A DNA stretch of 64,000 nucleotides from Vibrio sp. SNU_ST1 (GTDB lineage: Bacteria; Pseudomonadota; Gammaproteobacteria; Enterobacterales; Vibrionaceae): positions 744,001 to 808,000 of the forward strand of contig NZ_CP130748.1 of assembly GCF_030563405.1 (NCBI RefSeq). Reading direction: 5' to 3'. Both the position numbers and the translations under genes were made by a program. Shown one piece after another: positions 29,544-40,137 of the stretch; position 1 is the stretch's first letter, and every line of letters begins with the position of its first letter. A model generated the notes under the pieces. That model searched no databases. It was given only the letters and a program-made list of their open reading frames with translations, and was not told the origin of the DNA.

Positions 29544-30208
29544 TTTTTCAGTGTCCACTTCGAAACTACAATGTTGATTTTGTTCTCGTCTTGCTTGAAT
29601 GACAATCGAGTAGGGAGGGGAATTGTCTCTACGTTCGTGCTGTCTTCACTAGAGTTCCTGTTGTCTTCACCAGATAATAGTGTACTCGGCATATCTGTAT
29701 TGCGATAGTTAGCAAAATTCAGGGTCCACAATTGACTGCTGACTTGTTTAGACAGAGATTCAAGCGTGTTAGTGCTGTTGAGTTGGTAGCTGTCTGCTTG
29801 GTCGGGAATGCCAAGGAACCATTGTGGTAGGTGAACAATGGGGATCTGCAATCCAGTAAGTTGCTCTACTAATACAGATGCACTTGCATGGGTGAATACT
29901 TGATCATCGTAAGTGACTACTTTGGCACCCGAGCTGTCAATTGTAAGGTTCAAGGCGGTTTGACCAAGGAAAGTGGTCAGTCTTAATTGGCTTTGATTTG
30001 GGGAGTGCTTCCATATGAAGTTTAGGCTTTGGCGTTGCTCTGGAGAAATGTAAGCGAGCTTGCCTGAAGCTTGATAGTTTTCTATCTGTAAAAGCCGGTT
30101 TTGGTGACTTTGCCACTCAACGCTGGTCGGTTGTTCTGGTATAGACGAGCAACCTACCATAATGATGGTCAAAAAAATAAGAGACGTGATTTTTCGAAGC
30201 TTGCTCAT
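29540..30208 (-). CDS. lolB: Outer-membrane lipoprotein insertion factor LolB
   Basis: Receives lipoproteins from periplasmic LolA and inserts them into the outer membrane. The 222-residue precursor has a short signal with lipobox IMVGC (C20). It has the LolB core [25 protein letters not shown] and the protruding hydrophobic loop region WFLGIP. It is divergent from hemA, as in E. coli, and its stop overlaps ispE. A 40-residue disordered stretch (about 165-205) lies before the last strand. Confidence 0.94.
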   Translation of the reverse strand: MSKLRKITSLIFLTIIMVGCSSIPEQPTSVEWQSHQNRLLQIENYQASGKLAYISPEQRQSLNFIWKHSPNQSQLRLTTFLGQTALNLTIDSSGAKVVTYDDQVFTHASASVLVEQLTGLQIPIVHLPQWFLGIPDQADSYQLNSTNTLESLSKQVSSQLWTLNFANYRNTDMPSTLLSGEDNRNSSEDSTNVETIPLPTRLSFKQDENKINIVVSKWTLKK

Positions 30209-30368
30209 ATTTGCTCACAACTTGTTCAAATTTATCTAAAAAACGTCTCAACTATAGCATTGAATTCACGAACTCAGGAAAACAAATCCCGCTTGCTCTT
30301 TAAATAGAGCCATGCATCAAGTAAAATTCGCCCCTTGTTTCCATTCCCTGATCGAGAACTTCTGATAC

Positions 30369-31628
30369 ATGTCTTTGCTTGCCGTAGGTATCAATCACAA
30401 TACAGCGTCGGTTGAATTGCGAGAAAAAGTCGCTTTTGGTCCAGATAAATTATCTGAGGCACTTAAGCAACTTAACGCAAATGCACACGTAAATGGAAGT
30501 GTCATACTTTCTACCTGTAATCGAACTGAAGTGTATTGTGACGTCAAAGGCGTGGCAAAAAACAAGTTGATCGATTGGCTGTCTGTATTTCATCAAGTTA
30601 GCCCTGAAGAATTAAAACCGAGTATCTACATCCATGAAGAACAAGCTGCGATTAAGCACTTAATGCGCGTTGCCTGTGGTTTGGACTCTCTGGTGTTGGG
30701 TGAACCACAGATTTTAGGTCAGGTGAAGCAAGCTTATACAGACTCTCGAGATAACAAATCTGTTGATGCTTCAATGGAAAAACTGTTTCAGAAATCATTT
30801 TCTGTCGCTAAGCGTGTTCGAACTGAAACCGAAATTGGTGGCAGTGCGGTTTCAGTTGCTTACGCAGCTTGCACATTAGCCAAACACATCTTTGAGTCGA
30901 TTGCTGAATCAACGGTGTTATTGGTAGGTGCGGGTGAGACGATTGAATTGGTGGCAAAACACCTTTCAGCGAATGGTTGCACCAAGATGATTGTGGCCAA
31001 CCGAACTCGTGAGCGTGCTTTAGGGCTAGCTGAAGAGTTTGGTGCTGAAGTGATTAGCCTCAATGAAATCCCCGATCACCTGCATCGAGCGGATATCGTG
31101 ATCAGCTCAACCGCTAGTCCACTGCCTATTATCGGGAAGGGCATGGTTGAGACCGCACTTAAGACAAGAAAACATCAACCGATGTTGTTGGTTGATATTG
31201 CAGTTCCCCGAGACGTTGAGTCTCAGGTAGGCGATCTAAATGATGCTTACCTATATTCCGTTGATGATCTGCAGTCGATTGTTGATGGCAACATTGAACA
31301 ACGTAAAGTGGAAGCTATCCAAGCGGAAGCTATCGTTAGTGAAGAAAGTGCGGCATTCATGAGTTGGATGCGTTCACTGCAAGCGGTAGACAGTATTCGT
31401 GACTATCGCAAATCGGCCAATGAAATCCGAGAAGAATTATTAAGTAAGAGTTTACAATCACTTGCCGCTGGCGGTGACCCTGAAAAAGTTTTACTTGAGC
31501 TAAGTAACAAGCTCACAAACAAATTGATCCATGCTCCAACGCGTGCACTCCAAAGTGCAGCAGAGCAAGGAGAACCTGCAAAATTAACGGTCATTAGACA
31601 GAGTTTGGGCTTAGAAAACCCTCAATAA
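30369..31628 (+). CDS. hemA: Glutamyl-tRNA reductase
   Basis: First committed enzyme of C5-pathway haem synthesis; it reduces Glu-tRNA to glutamate-1-semialdehyde with NADPH. The 419 residues contain the catalytic cysteine in STCNRTEVY (C50), the [13 protein letters not shown] motif (about 115) and the NADPH-binding [17 protein letters not shown] (about 185). A C-terminal dimerisation helix domain ends the protein. It heads hemA-prfA-prmC. Confidence 0.98.
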   Translation: MSLLAVGINHNTASVELREKVAFGPDKLSEALKQLNANAHVNGSVILSTCNRTEVYCDVKGVAKNKLIDWLSVFHQVSPEELKPSIYIHEEQAAIKHLMRVACGLDSLVLGEPQILGQVKQAYTDSRDNKSVDASMEKLFQKSFSVAKRVRTETEIGGSAVSVAYAACTLAKHIFESIAESTVLLVGAGETIELVAKHLSANGCTKMIVANRTRERALGLAEEFGAEVISLNEIPDHLHRADIVISSTASPLPIIGKGMVETALKTRKHQPMLLVDIAVPRDVESQVGDLNDAYLYSVDDLQSIVDGNIEQRKVEAIQAEAIVSEESAAFMSWMRSLQAVDSIRDYRKSANEIREELLSKSLQSLAAGGDPEKVLLELSNKLTNKLIHAPTRALQSAAEQGEPAKLTVIRQSLGLENPQ

Positions 31629-31656
31629 TATTCGACCTCCAACAGAATAAGACATT

Positions 31657-32745
31657 ATGAAAGCCTCGATTCTAATAAAGCTTGAAACACTTGTTGAACG
31701 CTATGAAGAAGTTCAACATCTACTTGGTGATCCCGATGTACTTGGGAATCAAGATAAATTCCGTGCCTTGTCAAAAGAGTATTCTCAATTAGAAGAGGTG
31801 ACGGGGTGCTTTAAATCATACCAGCAAGCTCAAGAAGATTTAGAAGCTGCTGAAGAGATGGCAAATGAAGACGACGCAGAAATGCGTGAAATGGCTCAAG
31901 AAGAAATCAAAGATGCGAAAGCGAACATTGAACGTCTGACTGATGAGCTGCAAATTCTTCTGATTCCAAAAGATCCAAACGATGAGCGTAACTGTTTCTT
32001 AGAGATTCGTGCCGGCGCAGGTGGTGATGAAGCGGGTATCTTTGCGGGTAACCTTTTCCGTATGTACTCTAAGTTTGCCGAGAAAAAAGGCTGGCGCGTC
32101 GAAGTGATGAGCAGCAATGTTTCAGAGCAGGGCGGCTTTAAAGAGATGATCGCTAAAATCAGTGGCGATGCTGTTTACGGCACAATGAAGTTCGAGTCTG
32201 GTGGTCACCGTGTACAACGTGTACCTGAGACTGAATCTCAAGGTCGTGTTCATACATCAGCATGTACCGTTGCGGTTATGCCTGAGATACCAGAAGCAGA
32301 TCTTCCTGAGATCAAAGCTGGCGACCTTAAGATTGATACTTTCCGTGCATCTGGCGCGGGTGGTCAGCACGTTAACACCACGGATTCAGCAATCCGTATT
32401 ACTCACTTACCAACAGGTACAGTAGTAGAGTGTCAAGACGAGCGTTCTCAGCATAAAAACAAAGCGAAAGCGATGGCTGTTCTTGCGGCTCGTATCGTTC
32501 AAGCTGAAGAAGAGCGTCGTGCTGCCGCGATTTCCGATACACGTCGTAACCTATTAGGTTCTGGTGACCGTAGTGACCGTATTCGTACGTACAACTACCC
32601 TCAAGGCCGTGTTTCTGATCACCGCATCAACTTAACTATCTACCGCCTGAACGAAGTTCTGGAAGGTGATATGCAAAGCCTGCTTGATCCTGTTCTACAA
32701 GAGCACCAAGCCGATCAACTAGCAGCACTTGCTGAGCACAACTAA
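31657..32745 (+). CDS. prfA: Peptide chain release factor 1
   Basis: Recognises UAA and UAG stop codons and triggers peptide release. The 362-residue protein has the codon-reading PxT tripeptide (PET in [14 protein letters not shown], near 190) and the catalytic GGQ loop ([15 protein letters not shown], near 236), which PrmC methylates. It lies 28 bp after hemA and 5 bp before prmC, which encodes its methylase. Confidence 0.98.
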   Translation: MKASILIKLETLVERYEEVQHLLGDPDVLGNQDKFRALSKEYSQLEEVTGCFKSYQQAQEDLEAAEEMANEDDAEMREMAQEEIKDAKANIERLTDELQILLIPKDPNDERNCFLEIRAGAGGDEAGIFAGNLFRMYSKFAEKKGWRVEVMSSNVSEQGGFKEMIAKISGDAVYGTMKFESGGHRVQRVPETESQGRVHTSACTVAVMPEIPEADLPEIKAGDLKIDTFRASGAGGQHVNTTDSAIRITHLPTGTVVECQDERSQHKNKAKAMAVLAARIVQAEEERRAAAISDTRRNLLGSGDRSDRIRTYNYPQGRVSDHRINLTIYRLNEVLEGDMQSLLDPVLQEHQADQLAALAEHN

Positions 32746-32750
32746 TTACT

Positions 32751-33623
32751 ATGCAGTCAGCATATACGGTTGAAAGTGCTTTAAAGTCAGCAATCGTACA
32801 GCTTCAAGAGGGCGATAACACATCGCCCTCGATTGATGCTGCGGTACTGCTTTGCCACGCCTTAGATAAACCAAGATCTTACCTACTGACTTGGCCTGAG
32901 AAGCATCTCACTTCAGAACAAGAATCCGAATTCAATACCCTTCTAAGACGTCGCTTAACCGGTGAGCCTGTGGCTTATATTGTTGGTGAACGTGAGTTTT
33001 GGTCGCTGCCGTTAAAAGTCTCTCCTTCTACTTTAATTCCACGTCCAGATACGGAACGTTTGGTTGAAGTGGCGTTAGACAAAACGTATGGCAAGCAAGG
33101 TGCGATTCTCGATTTAGGAACCGGTACAGGTGCGATTGCTTTGGCATTGGCGTCTGAGATGCCGAACCGACCAGTGACGGGAATTGATCTTCGTCCGGAA
33201 GCGCAACAACTTGCGACAGAAAATGCGCGACGCTTGAATATCACCAACGCCACCTTTTTACACGGCAGTTGGTTTGAGCCTTTGAACCTAGCTAACTCTG
33301 AAAAAGAAGCGGTGAAGTTCTCGTTGATTGTCTCTAACCCGCCATATATTGAGAAGAATGATCCTCACTTGTCTCAAGGTGATGTACGCTTTGAGCCTAT
33401 TACGGCGTTAGTGGCTGAAGAGAAAGGGCTCGCGGATATTCGATACATCTCTGAAAACGCACGTGGCTTTTTAGAAAACGAAGGTTGGTTAGCGTTTGAA
33501 CACGGTTACGACCAAGGTTTAGCTGTACGTGAGATTATGCAGGCGCTCGGTTATCTCGATGTTGTGACAGAGAAAGATTACGGGGGTAATGACCGAGTGA
33601 CATTGGGTCGTTACTGTTTATAG
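32751..33623 (+). CDS. prmC: Release-factor glutamine methyltransferase
   Basis: Methylates the glutamine of the GGQ motif in RF1 and RF2. The 290 residues comprise an N-terminal helical substrate-binding domain and a Rossmann methyltransferase domain. Diagnostic motifs are LDLGTGTGAIALALA (SAM site, about 118) and SNPPYI (about 197). The start 5 bp after prfA fits the conserved prfA-prmC operon. Confidence 0.97.
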   Translation: MQSAYTVESALKSAIVQLQEGDNTSPSIDAAVLLCHALDKPRSYLLTWPEKHLTSEQESEFNTLLRRRLTGEPVAYIVGEREFWSLPLKVSPSTLIPRPDTERLVEVALDKTYGKQGAILDLGTGTGAIALALASEMPNRPVTGIDLRPEAQQLATENARRLNITNATFLHGSWFEPLNLANSEKEAVKFSLIVSNPPYIEKNDPHLSQGDVRFEPITALVAEEKGLADIRYISENARGFLENEGWLAFEHGYDQGLAVREIMQALGYLDVVTEKDYGGNDRVTLGRYCL

Positions 33624-33680
33624 GCTGCTGTTAATCATCTTGTGAGCAATAGATGATGAACTTGCTAAATTGATACCTTT

Positions 33681-33761
33681 AACTCGAAAATACGTTTAAC
33701 TCGATAATGCATTTAACGCAGAAATACAGAGAATTAACGCAGAACTACAGAGCATTAACGG
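33681..33761. repeat. Degenerate short tandem repeat upstream of sirB2
   Basis: Four to five units begin with AAC[T/G]C[G/A] at 33681, 33698, 33715, 33736 and 33757 (periods 17, 17, 21, 21 bp). The last two full units, AACGCAGAAATACAGAG and AACGCAGAACTACAGAG, are nearly identical. Confidence 0.6.
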
Positions 33762-33813
33762 GTATTGTGTGGCTCGTGTTAACGAAAGACATATAAAAAT
33801 ATAAAGGAATACC

Positions 33814-34197
33814 ATGTACGAAGGTTTAAAACATTTTCACCTATTAACGATTGCTATAAGCGCACTGCTTCTTTCGATTCGTTTCGCTCTTATGATGGCT
33901 AACTCACCGAAGCTTAAGCATCCTTTCTTACAGCGTTTCCCTCATATCAATGACTCATTGCTGTTGCTTTCGGGTATTGGTTTGATTTTTATCACTGGCT
34001 TTATTCCATTTACACCAGCAGCACCATGGTTAACCGAAAAACTAACTTGTGTTATGGCTTACATCGCACTGGGCTTTTTTGCGCTTAAGCTAGGTAAAAA
34101 CAAGCTACTGAGAGTGTTCTCTTTCTTTGGTGCGCTTGGCTGGTTAGCGATGGCAGGTAAAATTGCAATGACGAAGACACCAACATTTTTCGGTTAA
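33814..34197 (+). CDS. sirB2: SirB2 family integral membrane protein
   Basis: A 127-residue protein with four predicted membrane segments, beginning MYEGLKHFHLLTIAISALLLSIRF. This is the SirB2/YchQ family pattern, including the N-terminal KHFHLL motif. Family members are found next to prmC and kdsA in gammaproteobacteria. The historical Salmonella link to invasion-gene regulation is weak, and the molecular role is unknown. It has a good AAAGGA ribosome site. It continues the hemA operon after a 190-bp gap holding short tandem repeats. Confidence 0.88.
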   Translation: MYEGLKHFHLLTIAISALLLSIRFALMMANSPKLKHPFLQRFPHINDSLLLLSGIGLIFITGFIPFTPAAPWLTEKLTCVMAYIALGFFALKLGKNKLLRVFSFFGALGWLAMAGKIAMTKTPTFFG

Positions 34198-34224
34198 TTA
34201 TCTCCTTATTTCGGTTAACAACCT

Positions 34225-35034
34225 ATGTACGAATTTTTTGATGAAGACTTTGACCAGCTAGAGTTAGCTGAAGGTGCATTGATCTTAAATAAAGCGATTA
34301 ACCCTGAAACTCAAGACAGTTGGGCTGAGCAAGAGCTAGCGAGATTGTTAAAAGACGCCGAGTTTGCTTTGGTCAACGAAACGGATGAACAGCAGAAGTT
34401 TGAATCCTTTATTCGACTATTCTTTTATGAGTGGGGCTTTGCCGGCGATAAAGAGGCGTACTTTTCTTCGGAAAACGCATTTATCGATAAAGTGCTTGAG
34501 AGGAAAAAAGGCATTCCAGTGAGTCTTGGTGCGATCTTTCTGTATCTAGGTCGCAAGTTAGGCTTCCCTGTTGAAGGCGTATCTTTCCCAACTCAATTCT
34601 TACTTAAAGTGAGTTGGTTCGGGCAAGCTGCTGTATACATTAACCCGTACAACGGCGAGTACGTTGGCGTGCAAACTTTACGAGCATGGCTTATTGGGCA
34701 CGATGGCCCACTAGCTAAGGTGAAAGCTGAACACTTAGAAGTTGCTGACCACCCAACGATTATTGGTAAGTGGCTAGCGTTACTTAAGAGTGCATTGCTG
34801 CGAGAAGAGCGTTATACACTTGCATTGAAGTGTACCGACCTTGCCTTAACGTTTGTGCCGGATGATCCGTATGAAATCCGCGACCGCGGCTTTATTTATC
34901 AGCAGCTAGACTGTCATCAAGTCGCTGCTACAGATTATCAATATTTTATCGACCAATGCCCAGATGACCCTGCATCTGAGCTACTAAAATCTCAAGTGAA
35001 CGTCATGAACGAAAAGACAGTGGTTGTTCACTAA
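34225..35034 (+). CDS. sirB1: SirB1 family transglutaminase-like/TPR protein
   Basis: A 269-residue cytosolic protein of the SirB1/YchA family. It has an N-terminal transglutaminase-like fold (RKKGIPVSLGAIFLYLGRKLGFPVEGVSFPTQFLLK, about 92-127). A C-terminal tetratricopeptide-like helical region (LKCTDLALTFVPDDPYEIRDRGFIYQQLDCHQVAATDYQYFI) follows. No catalytic cysteine is obvious at the expected place. Function is unknown; it lies conserved between prmC/sirB2 and kdsA. Confidence 0.88.
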   Translation: MYEFFDEDFDQLELAEGALILNKAINPETQDSWAEQELARLLKDAEFALVNETDEQQKFESFIRLFFYEWGFAGDKEAYFSSENAFIDKVLERKKGIPVSLGAIFLYLGRKLGFPVEGVSFPTQFLLKVSWFGQAAVYINPYNGEYVGVQTLRAWLIGHDGPLAKVKAEHLEVADHPTIIGKWLALLKSALLREERYTLALKCTDLALTFVPDDPYEIRDRGFIYQQLDCHQVAATDYQYFIDQCPDDPASELLKSQVNVMNEKTVVVH

Positions 35035-35041
35035 TTAATAA

Positions 35042-35911
<870 letters not shown>

Positions 35912-35977
35912 CTTTATCTGATGTTAAATCACTAGTATTAACTAGAGAATGTTAACTCGTTATTTGATTGTAATAGA

Positions 35978-36014
35978 CAAACGCCCAACTCTTAGAGTTG
36001 GGCGTTTTTTAATG
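35978..36014 (+). terminator. Terminator of kdsA
   Basis: The arms aaacgcccaactct and agagttgggcgttt form a perfect stem with a 2-nt centre, followed by TTTTAAT on the plus strand. Confidence 0.9.
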
Positions 36015-36460
36015 GAACATCCGTTTAGTTCACCGAAGCCTCGGCCTGTTTGGGCTATGACTAAGCTGTCAGTCTGGCTGTTCACGAACTTGTTTTACAG
36101 TGCGTCAATCTACGATAGGCGATTAAATCCTTGTTAACAGAGCCTCTGATTCCCTAAGAAAGCGGTATAGGTGTGTGAGGTCTGTCCTGTTTGTAGTGAA
36201 TTACTGACGCTCATCACACTTTATAAGTAAACGATTGCCTGTGATGCAGGGGAAGTTTGAGTGTAATCTCATAATTTTGTTACACTTAACTGTTGATCTA
36301 TGCGTGACCAATTCGACATAAATATGAAATCGTCGTGTTACATTTAGAATGTTAATTTAAGATTAGTCATGTTGAAGTCTTATTGTTCGAACTCCAGACA
36401 AGGAGTCACAATAGATTATAGAAAGCAGTGGATTCCCCTAAAAAGTTCAAAGGTATGACA
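36015..36460 (+). promoter_or_regulatory. Long leader/promoter region of the nucleotidase gene
   Basis: This is 446 bp without a convincing ORF. A dyad GTGTAA (36261-36266) ... TTACAC (36280-36285) lies 175 bp before the gene and may be an operator. I see no good -35/-10 pair and no recognised riboswitch. Confidence 0.3.
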
Positions 36461-38122
36461 ATGAAGCAACGCCTTATTCTAAAGACAGCACTAAGTGCTG
36501 CAATCCTAGCTACTTTAGCTGGATGTGCGTCTCAACCAACTCATGATTGGAACCAAGACGAAACTTATAAGCTAACTATCCTGCATACGAATGACAACCA
36601 TGGTCGTTTTTGGCAGAACAAATACGGCGAATACGGCATGTCTGCACGTAAAACGCTTGTTGACCAACTTCGTGCAGAAGTTGAAGCAGAAGGCGGTAGC
36701 GTGTTGCTTCTATCTGGCGGTGACATCAACACTGGTGTACCAGAGTCAGACCTTCAGGATGCAGAACCTGATTTTAAAGGTATGAATAAAATTGGTTACG
36801 ATGCAATGGCATTGGGTAACCATGAGTTCGATAACTCACTAGACGTACTGCAAAAACAGATCGACTGGGCAAACTTCCCAATGTTATCTGCAAACATCTA
36901 CGACAAAGCGACAGGCGAACGTAAATTCCAAGCTTACGAGATGTTTGAAAAGCAAGGTATCAAGATTGCTGTTATCGGTCTAACGACTGAAGATACTGCG
37001 AAAATTGGTAACCCAGAATTTATTGCTGGTATCGATTTCCGCGACCCTAAAGAAGAAGCGAAGAAACTGATCGCTGAACTTAAAGAAACAGAAAAACCAG
37101 ATCTAATCTTCGCTGTGACTCACATGGGTCACTACGAAAATGGTCAGCGTGGTGTTAATGCTCCGGGTGATGTAGCACTAGCTCGTTACCTAAATGAAGG
37201 CGATCTAGATATGATCGTTGGTGGCCACTCTCAAGAGCCTGTATGTATGGAAGGCCCTAACGTTGCGAAGCAAAACTTCAAGCCGGGTGATGAGTGTAAA
37301 CCCGACGTTCAAAACGGTACTTACATCGTTCAAGCTCACGAGTGGGGCAAGTACGTAGGCCGTGCTGATTACGAATTCCGTAACGGCGAACTAGAGATGG
37401 TGAGCTACGACTTGGTTCCCGTTAACCTTAAGAAGAAAGTTAAGATTGACGGTAAGAAGCAACGTGTTCTTATTCAAGATGAAATCGCACAAGATCCAGA
37501 GCTGCTTGAATTCCTACGTCCTTTCCAAGAACAGGGCCAAGCTCAGTTAGAAGTTCAAATCGCTGAGACAAATGGCAAGCTTGAAGGTGACCGTAACGTA
37601 GTTCGCTTCCAACAAACTAACCTAGGTCGTTTGATTGCGACTTCTCACATGGAGCGTGCAAAAGCAGACTTCGCTGTGATGAACTCTGGTGGCGTTCGTG
37701 ACTCAATTGAAGCCGGCGATGTGACTTATAAAGATGTACTAACAGTACAGCCTTTTGCAAACATCCTGACTTACACTGATATGACTGGTAAAGAAGTTCT
37801 AGATTACCTAAACGTAGTGGCGACTAAACCTGTTGATTCAGGTGCTTATGCACAGTTTGCAGGTATTTCTATGACGGTTGCTGATGGTGAAGTATCGAAT
37901 GTCTTCATCGGTGGTAAGCAGCTTCGTTTAGATGAAACATACCGCTTTACGGTACCAAGCTTTAACGCTGCTGGCGGTGACGGTTACCCTAAATTGTCTG
38001 ATCACCCTGGCTTTGTGAACACAGGTTTTGTTGACGCTGAAGTACTAAAAGAGTACCTAGAAGCAAACAGCCCTGTTGATGTGAACAAGTACGCGCCTTC
38101 AGGTCAAATGGTTTACAAGTAA
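36461..38122 (+). CDS. ushA: 5'-nucleotidase / UDP-sugar hydrolase lipoprotein (NutA/UshA)
   Basis: A surface or periplasmic metallophosphoesterase that removes phosphate from extracellular nucleotides for salvage. Starting at 36461 (AAGG site 7 bp upstream) it has 553 residues and a lipobox ATLAGC (cysteine near 22). This matches the membrane-anchored, chloride-activated NutA of V. parahaemolyticus more than soluble E. coli UshA. The N-terminal metal site motifs are LHTNDNHGRFW, GGDINTG, LGNHEFDNS and VTHMGHY/GGHSQEP. The C-terminal substrate domain includes NSGGVRDSIEAGDVTY. An upstream GTG (36428) is in frame but lacks a ribosome site. Confidence 0.93.
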   Translation: MKQRLILKTALSAAILATLAGCASQPTHDWNQDETYKLTILHTNDNHGRFWQNKYGEYGMSARKTLVDQLRAEVEAEGGSVLLLSGGDINTGVPESDLQDAEPDFKGMNKIGYDAMALGNHEFDNSLDVLQKQIDWANFPMLSANIYDKATGERKFQAYEMFEKQGIKIAVIGLTTEDTAKIGNPEFIAGIDFRDPKEEAKKLIAELKETEKPDLIFAVTHMGHYENGQRGVNAPGDVALARYLNEGDLDMIVGGHSQEPVCMEGPNVAKQNFKPGDECKPDVQNGTYIVQAHEWGKYVGRADYEFRNGELEMVSYDLVPVNLKKKVKIDGKKQRVLIQDEIAQDPELLEFLRPFQEQGQAQLEVQIAETNGKLEGDRNVVRFQQTNLGRLIATSHMERAKADFAVMNSGGVRDSIEAGDVTYKDVLTVQPFANILTYTDMTGKEVLDYLNVVATKPVDSGAYAQFAGISMTVADGEVSNVFIGGKQLRLDETYRFTVPSFNAAGGDGYPKLSDHPGFVNTGFVDAEVLKEYLEANSPVDVNKYAPSGQMVYK

Positions 38123-38188
38123 TTGAACCCAGTTAATTGAATCATTAGGTGCTAAATTAGATTGACTCAAGCACCATGATAAATTTAA

Positions 38189-38221
38189 CTAAAGCGACGC
38201 CTCGGCGTCGCTTTTTGTTTA
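38189..38221 (+). terminator. Terminator of the nucleotidase gene
   Basis: The arms aaagcgacgcc and ggcgtcgcttt are separated by tc, then TTGTTTATC. It is a strong hairpin. Confidence 0.88.
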
Positions 38222-38240
38222 TCTATCGTTTGGATTTGTT

Positions 38241-38714
38241 ATGACCCCTGCAATCAATCTCGCCAAGAAAAAGAAAATCGCTCACAGTGTGCATCAGTAT
38301 CATCATGATGCGAATAACACGAATTATGGATTAGAGGCTGTCGAAGCGCTTGGTCAAGATCCCAAACGTGTATTCAAAACGCTTTTGTTCAGCTTGAATG
38401 GTGTGGCGAAAGATTTGGCGGTTGCCGTTATTCCCGTCGATCAGAAGCTAAATCTAAAGTTTGCAGCAAAAGCGGCGAAAGGTAAAAAAGCAGAGATGGC
38501 TGATCCAGATATTGCTCAGAAAACCACAGGTTATGTGGTGGGAGGAATCAGTCCTCTTGGTCAGAAAAAAGCATTGCCTACCTTTGTTCATTCCAGCGCT
38601 ACCGATTTTGAAACGATATGTGTGAGTGCAGGGAAGAGAGGGTTAGAGATCGAGCTAGACCCGAAAGACTTAGTACTACTTACGCGTGGTCAGTTTGCTG
38701 AACTATGCCTGTAG
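38241..38714 (+). CDS. ybaK: Cys-tRNA(Pro)/Cys-tRNA(Cys) deacylase YbaK
   Basis: A trans-editing enzyme that hydrolyses Cys-tRNA-Pro made in error by prolyl-tRNA synthetase. The 157 residues have the YbaK/EbsC fold with the catalytic lysine region (DPKRVFKTLLF, K near 46) and YVVGGISPLGQKKALPTFV. The close match to E. coli YbaK over the whole length makes the call secure. It is transcribed alone between two terminators. Confidence 0.95.
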   Translation: MTPAINLAKKKKIAHSVHQYHHDANNTNYGLEAVEALGQDPKRVFKTLLFSLNGVAKDLAVAVIPVDQKLNLKFAAKAAKGKKAEMADPDIAQKTTGYVVGGISPLGQKKALPTFVHSSATDFETICVSAGKRGLEIELDPKDLVLLTRGQFAELCL

Positions 38715-38752
38715 CTTGTGCTTTCCATAATGATAAACGTACATGATCACAA

Positions 38753-38790
38753 ATAAAAAGCCCGCTAGACTAATCTAGCGGGCGTTTCTT
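38753..38790. terminator. Bidirectional terminator between ybaK and rluF
   Basis: The arms gcccgctaga and tctagcgggc form a 10-bp stem with a ctaa loop. TTTTTATTT follows on the minus strand and GTTTCTTT on the plus strand. Confidence 0.88.
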
Positions 38791-38820
38791 TATAGGCAGT
38801 CCCGTTTGAAAGGATTCTGA

Positions 38821-39960
38821 CTACTTCTTCAAACCTAAAGTACCACTAACACGTTTCGGTGCAGGTTTGTTCGGTCTGTTTGAATCTTGACTACGGTTTG
38901 TCGGTTTACCGCTTCTACGTTCGTTATTGTCGCGATCTGTGCGATTGCGATCCGAACGGTTTTTATCTGAATTAGAACGCTCTGAACGAGAGTTTGATTT
39001 CCAGTTCTCGGTATTGCCACCGCCACCGCTTTCACCGTTTGATGAGTTACGGCCACGCTTTGAGTTAGGCGCATGACGGAATTCATCCGCATTGTTACCG
39101 CGGTAAGTGCGAGTGCGGTTCTCGTTTTGATTACGGCGCGCAGTTGAAGTTTGGTTCTCTTCACGGCTATCAAAGAGTTTCGCGTCGGTCGCTTTACGAA
39201 TGCGTTGACCTTTCGCGTTCATTTTTGACGCATCTTCAGTACTTACTGAGCCTTCACACATCGCCAAGATTTCAGTGATCTCTTCGTCGCTCAGGTAGCG
39301 CCATTTTCCGTTAGGAATGCCGTCTAATGAGATGTTCATAATACGAACTCGGCGAAGCTTAAATACTTCATATCCGAGAGCTTCACACATACGGCGAATC
39401 TGACGGTTAAGGCCTTGCGTTAATGTGATGCGAAACGAGAACTTGGTCTCTTTCTCTACCTTACATGGCAAGGTAACAGTATCGAGAATATGAACGCCAG
39501 CGCCCATTTGCTTCAAGAACTCAGTCGTAATCGGCTTATCTACACGTACCACGTATTCTTTCTCGTGGTTGTTACCTGCACGTAGGATTTTGTTTACGAT
39601 GTCGCCATCGTTGGTCAAGAAGATAAGACCATCAGAAGGCTTATCTAGACGACCAATAGGGAATATACGCTTGTGGTGACCTATAAAGTCGACGATGTTG
39701 CCTGGAATATCACGCTCAGTAGTACAGGTGATACCTGTTGGTTTATTAAGAGCAATGTAAATAGGCTTCTCTTTTGAGCGAACAGGTTTATTGTCGATCT
39801 CAACATCATCACCTGGCAAGACTTTAGTACCCATTTCAGGGATCTTGCCATTAATAGTAACTCGGCCTGCATCAATGAGTTTGTCGGCCTCACGGCGTGA
39901 GCAAAAACCAGTTTCACTGATGTATTTATTAAGGCGTTTAGCTTGGGATTCTTGTGACAT
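38821..39960 (-). CDS. rluF: 23S rRNA pseudouridine-2604 synthase RluF, with disordered tail
   Basis: The 379-residue protein has an N-terminal S4 RNA-binding domain ([22 protein letters not shown]). Then follows an RsuA-family catalytic domain with the active aspartate in [21 protein letters not shown] (near 101). It modifies U2604 of 23S rRNA; RluB/RluE/RsuA are less likely. The catalytic part ends near 240. The last ~110 residues are a low-complexity tail of R, N, S, D and G (many RxxR/RN/RS pairs), likely unstructured and RNA-binding. E. coli RluF (290) has a much shorter tail. A terminator-like hairpin lies just upstream. Confidence 0.92.
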   Translation of the reverse strand: MSQESQAKRLNKYISETGFCSRREADKLIDAGRVTINGKIPEMGTKVLPGDDVEIDNKPVRSKEKPIYIALNKPTGITCTTERDIPGNIVDFIGHHKRIFPIGRLDKPSDGLIFLTNDGDIVNKILRAGNNHEKEYVVRVDKPITTEFLKQMGAGVHILDTVTLPCKVEKETKFSFRITLTQGLNRQIRRMCEALGYEVFKLRRVRIMNISLDGIPNGKWRYLSDEEITEILAMCEGSVSTEDASKMNAKGQRIRKATDAKLFDSREENQTSTARRNQNENRTRTYRGNNADEFRHAPNSKRGRNSSNGESGGGGNTENWKSNSRSERSNSDKNRSDRNRTDRDNNERRSGKPTNRSQDSNRPNKPAPKRVSGTLGLKK

Positions 39961-39994
39961 GATATTCTCTTAGCGTTTCACAACGGAAATATAG

Positions 39995-40029
39995 ATAAAC
40001 AAAAAGCAACCTCTGAATAGTTGCTTTGA
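39995..40029 (-). terminator. Terminator of smrA
   Basis: The arms aaagcaac (40003-40010) and gttgcttt (40020-40027) form an 8-bp stem. The minus strand continues TTGTTTATC. Confidence 0.65.
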
Positions 40030-40137
40030 GTTGGAATTCGTTAACTGAGGACAATTTTAGCACTTGGTGTGAGTCTAGGCACGAAATATCGCTCTTGATG
40101 CAAGACCGCTATCGGCTTACTTATCTATCTCAACTTA

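Noticed and set aside
35949..36137. ORF of 62 codons after kdsA (plus strand)
   Set aside because: It spans the kdsA terminator hairpin, has no ribosome site, and its protein has no recognisable features.
38835..39173. 112-codon ORF on the same strand within rluF
   Set aside because: Low-complexity shadow of the R/N/S-rich tail in another frame. The rluF frame has clear domains.
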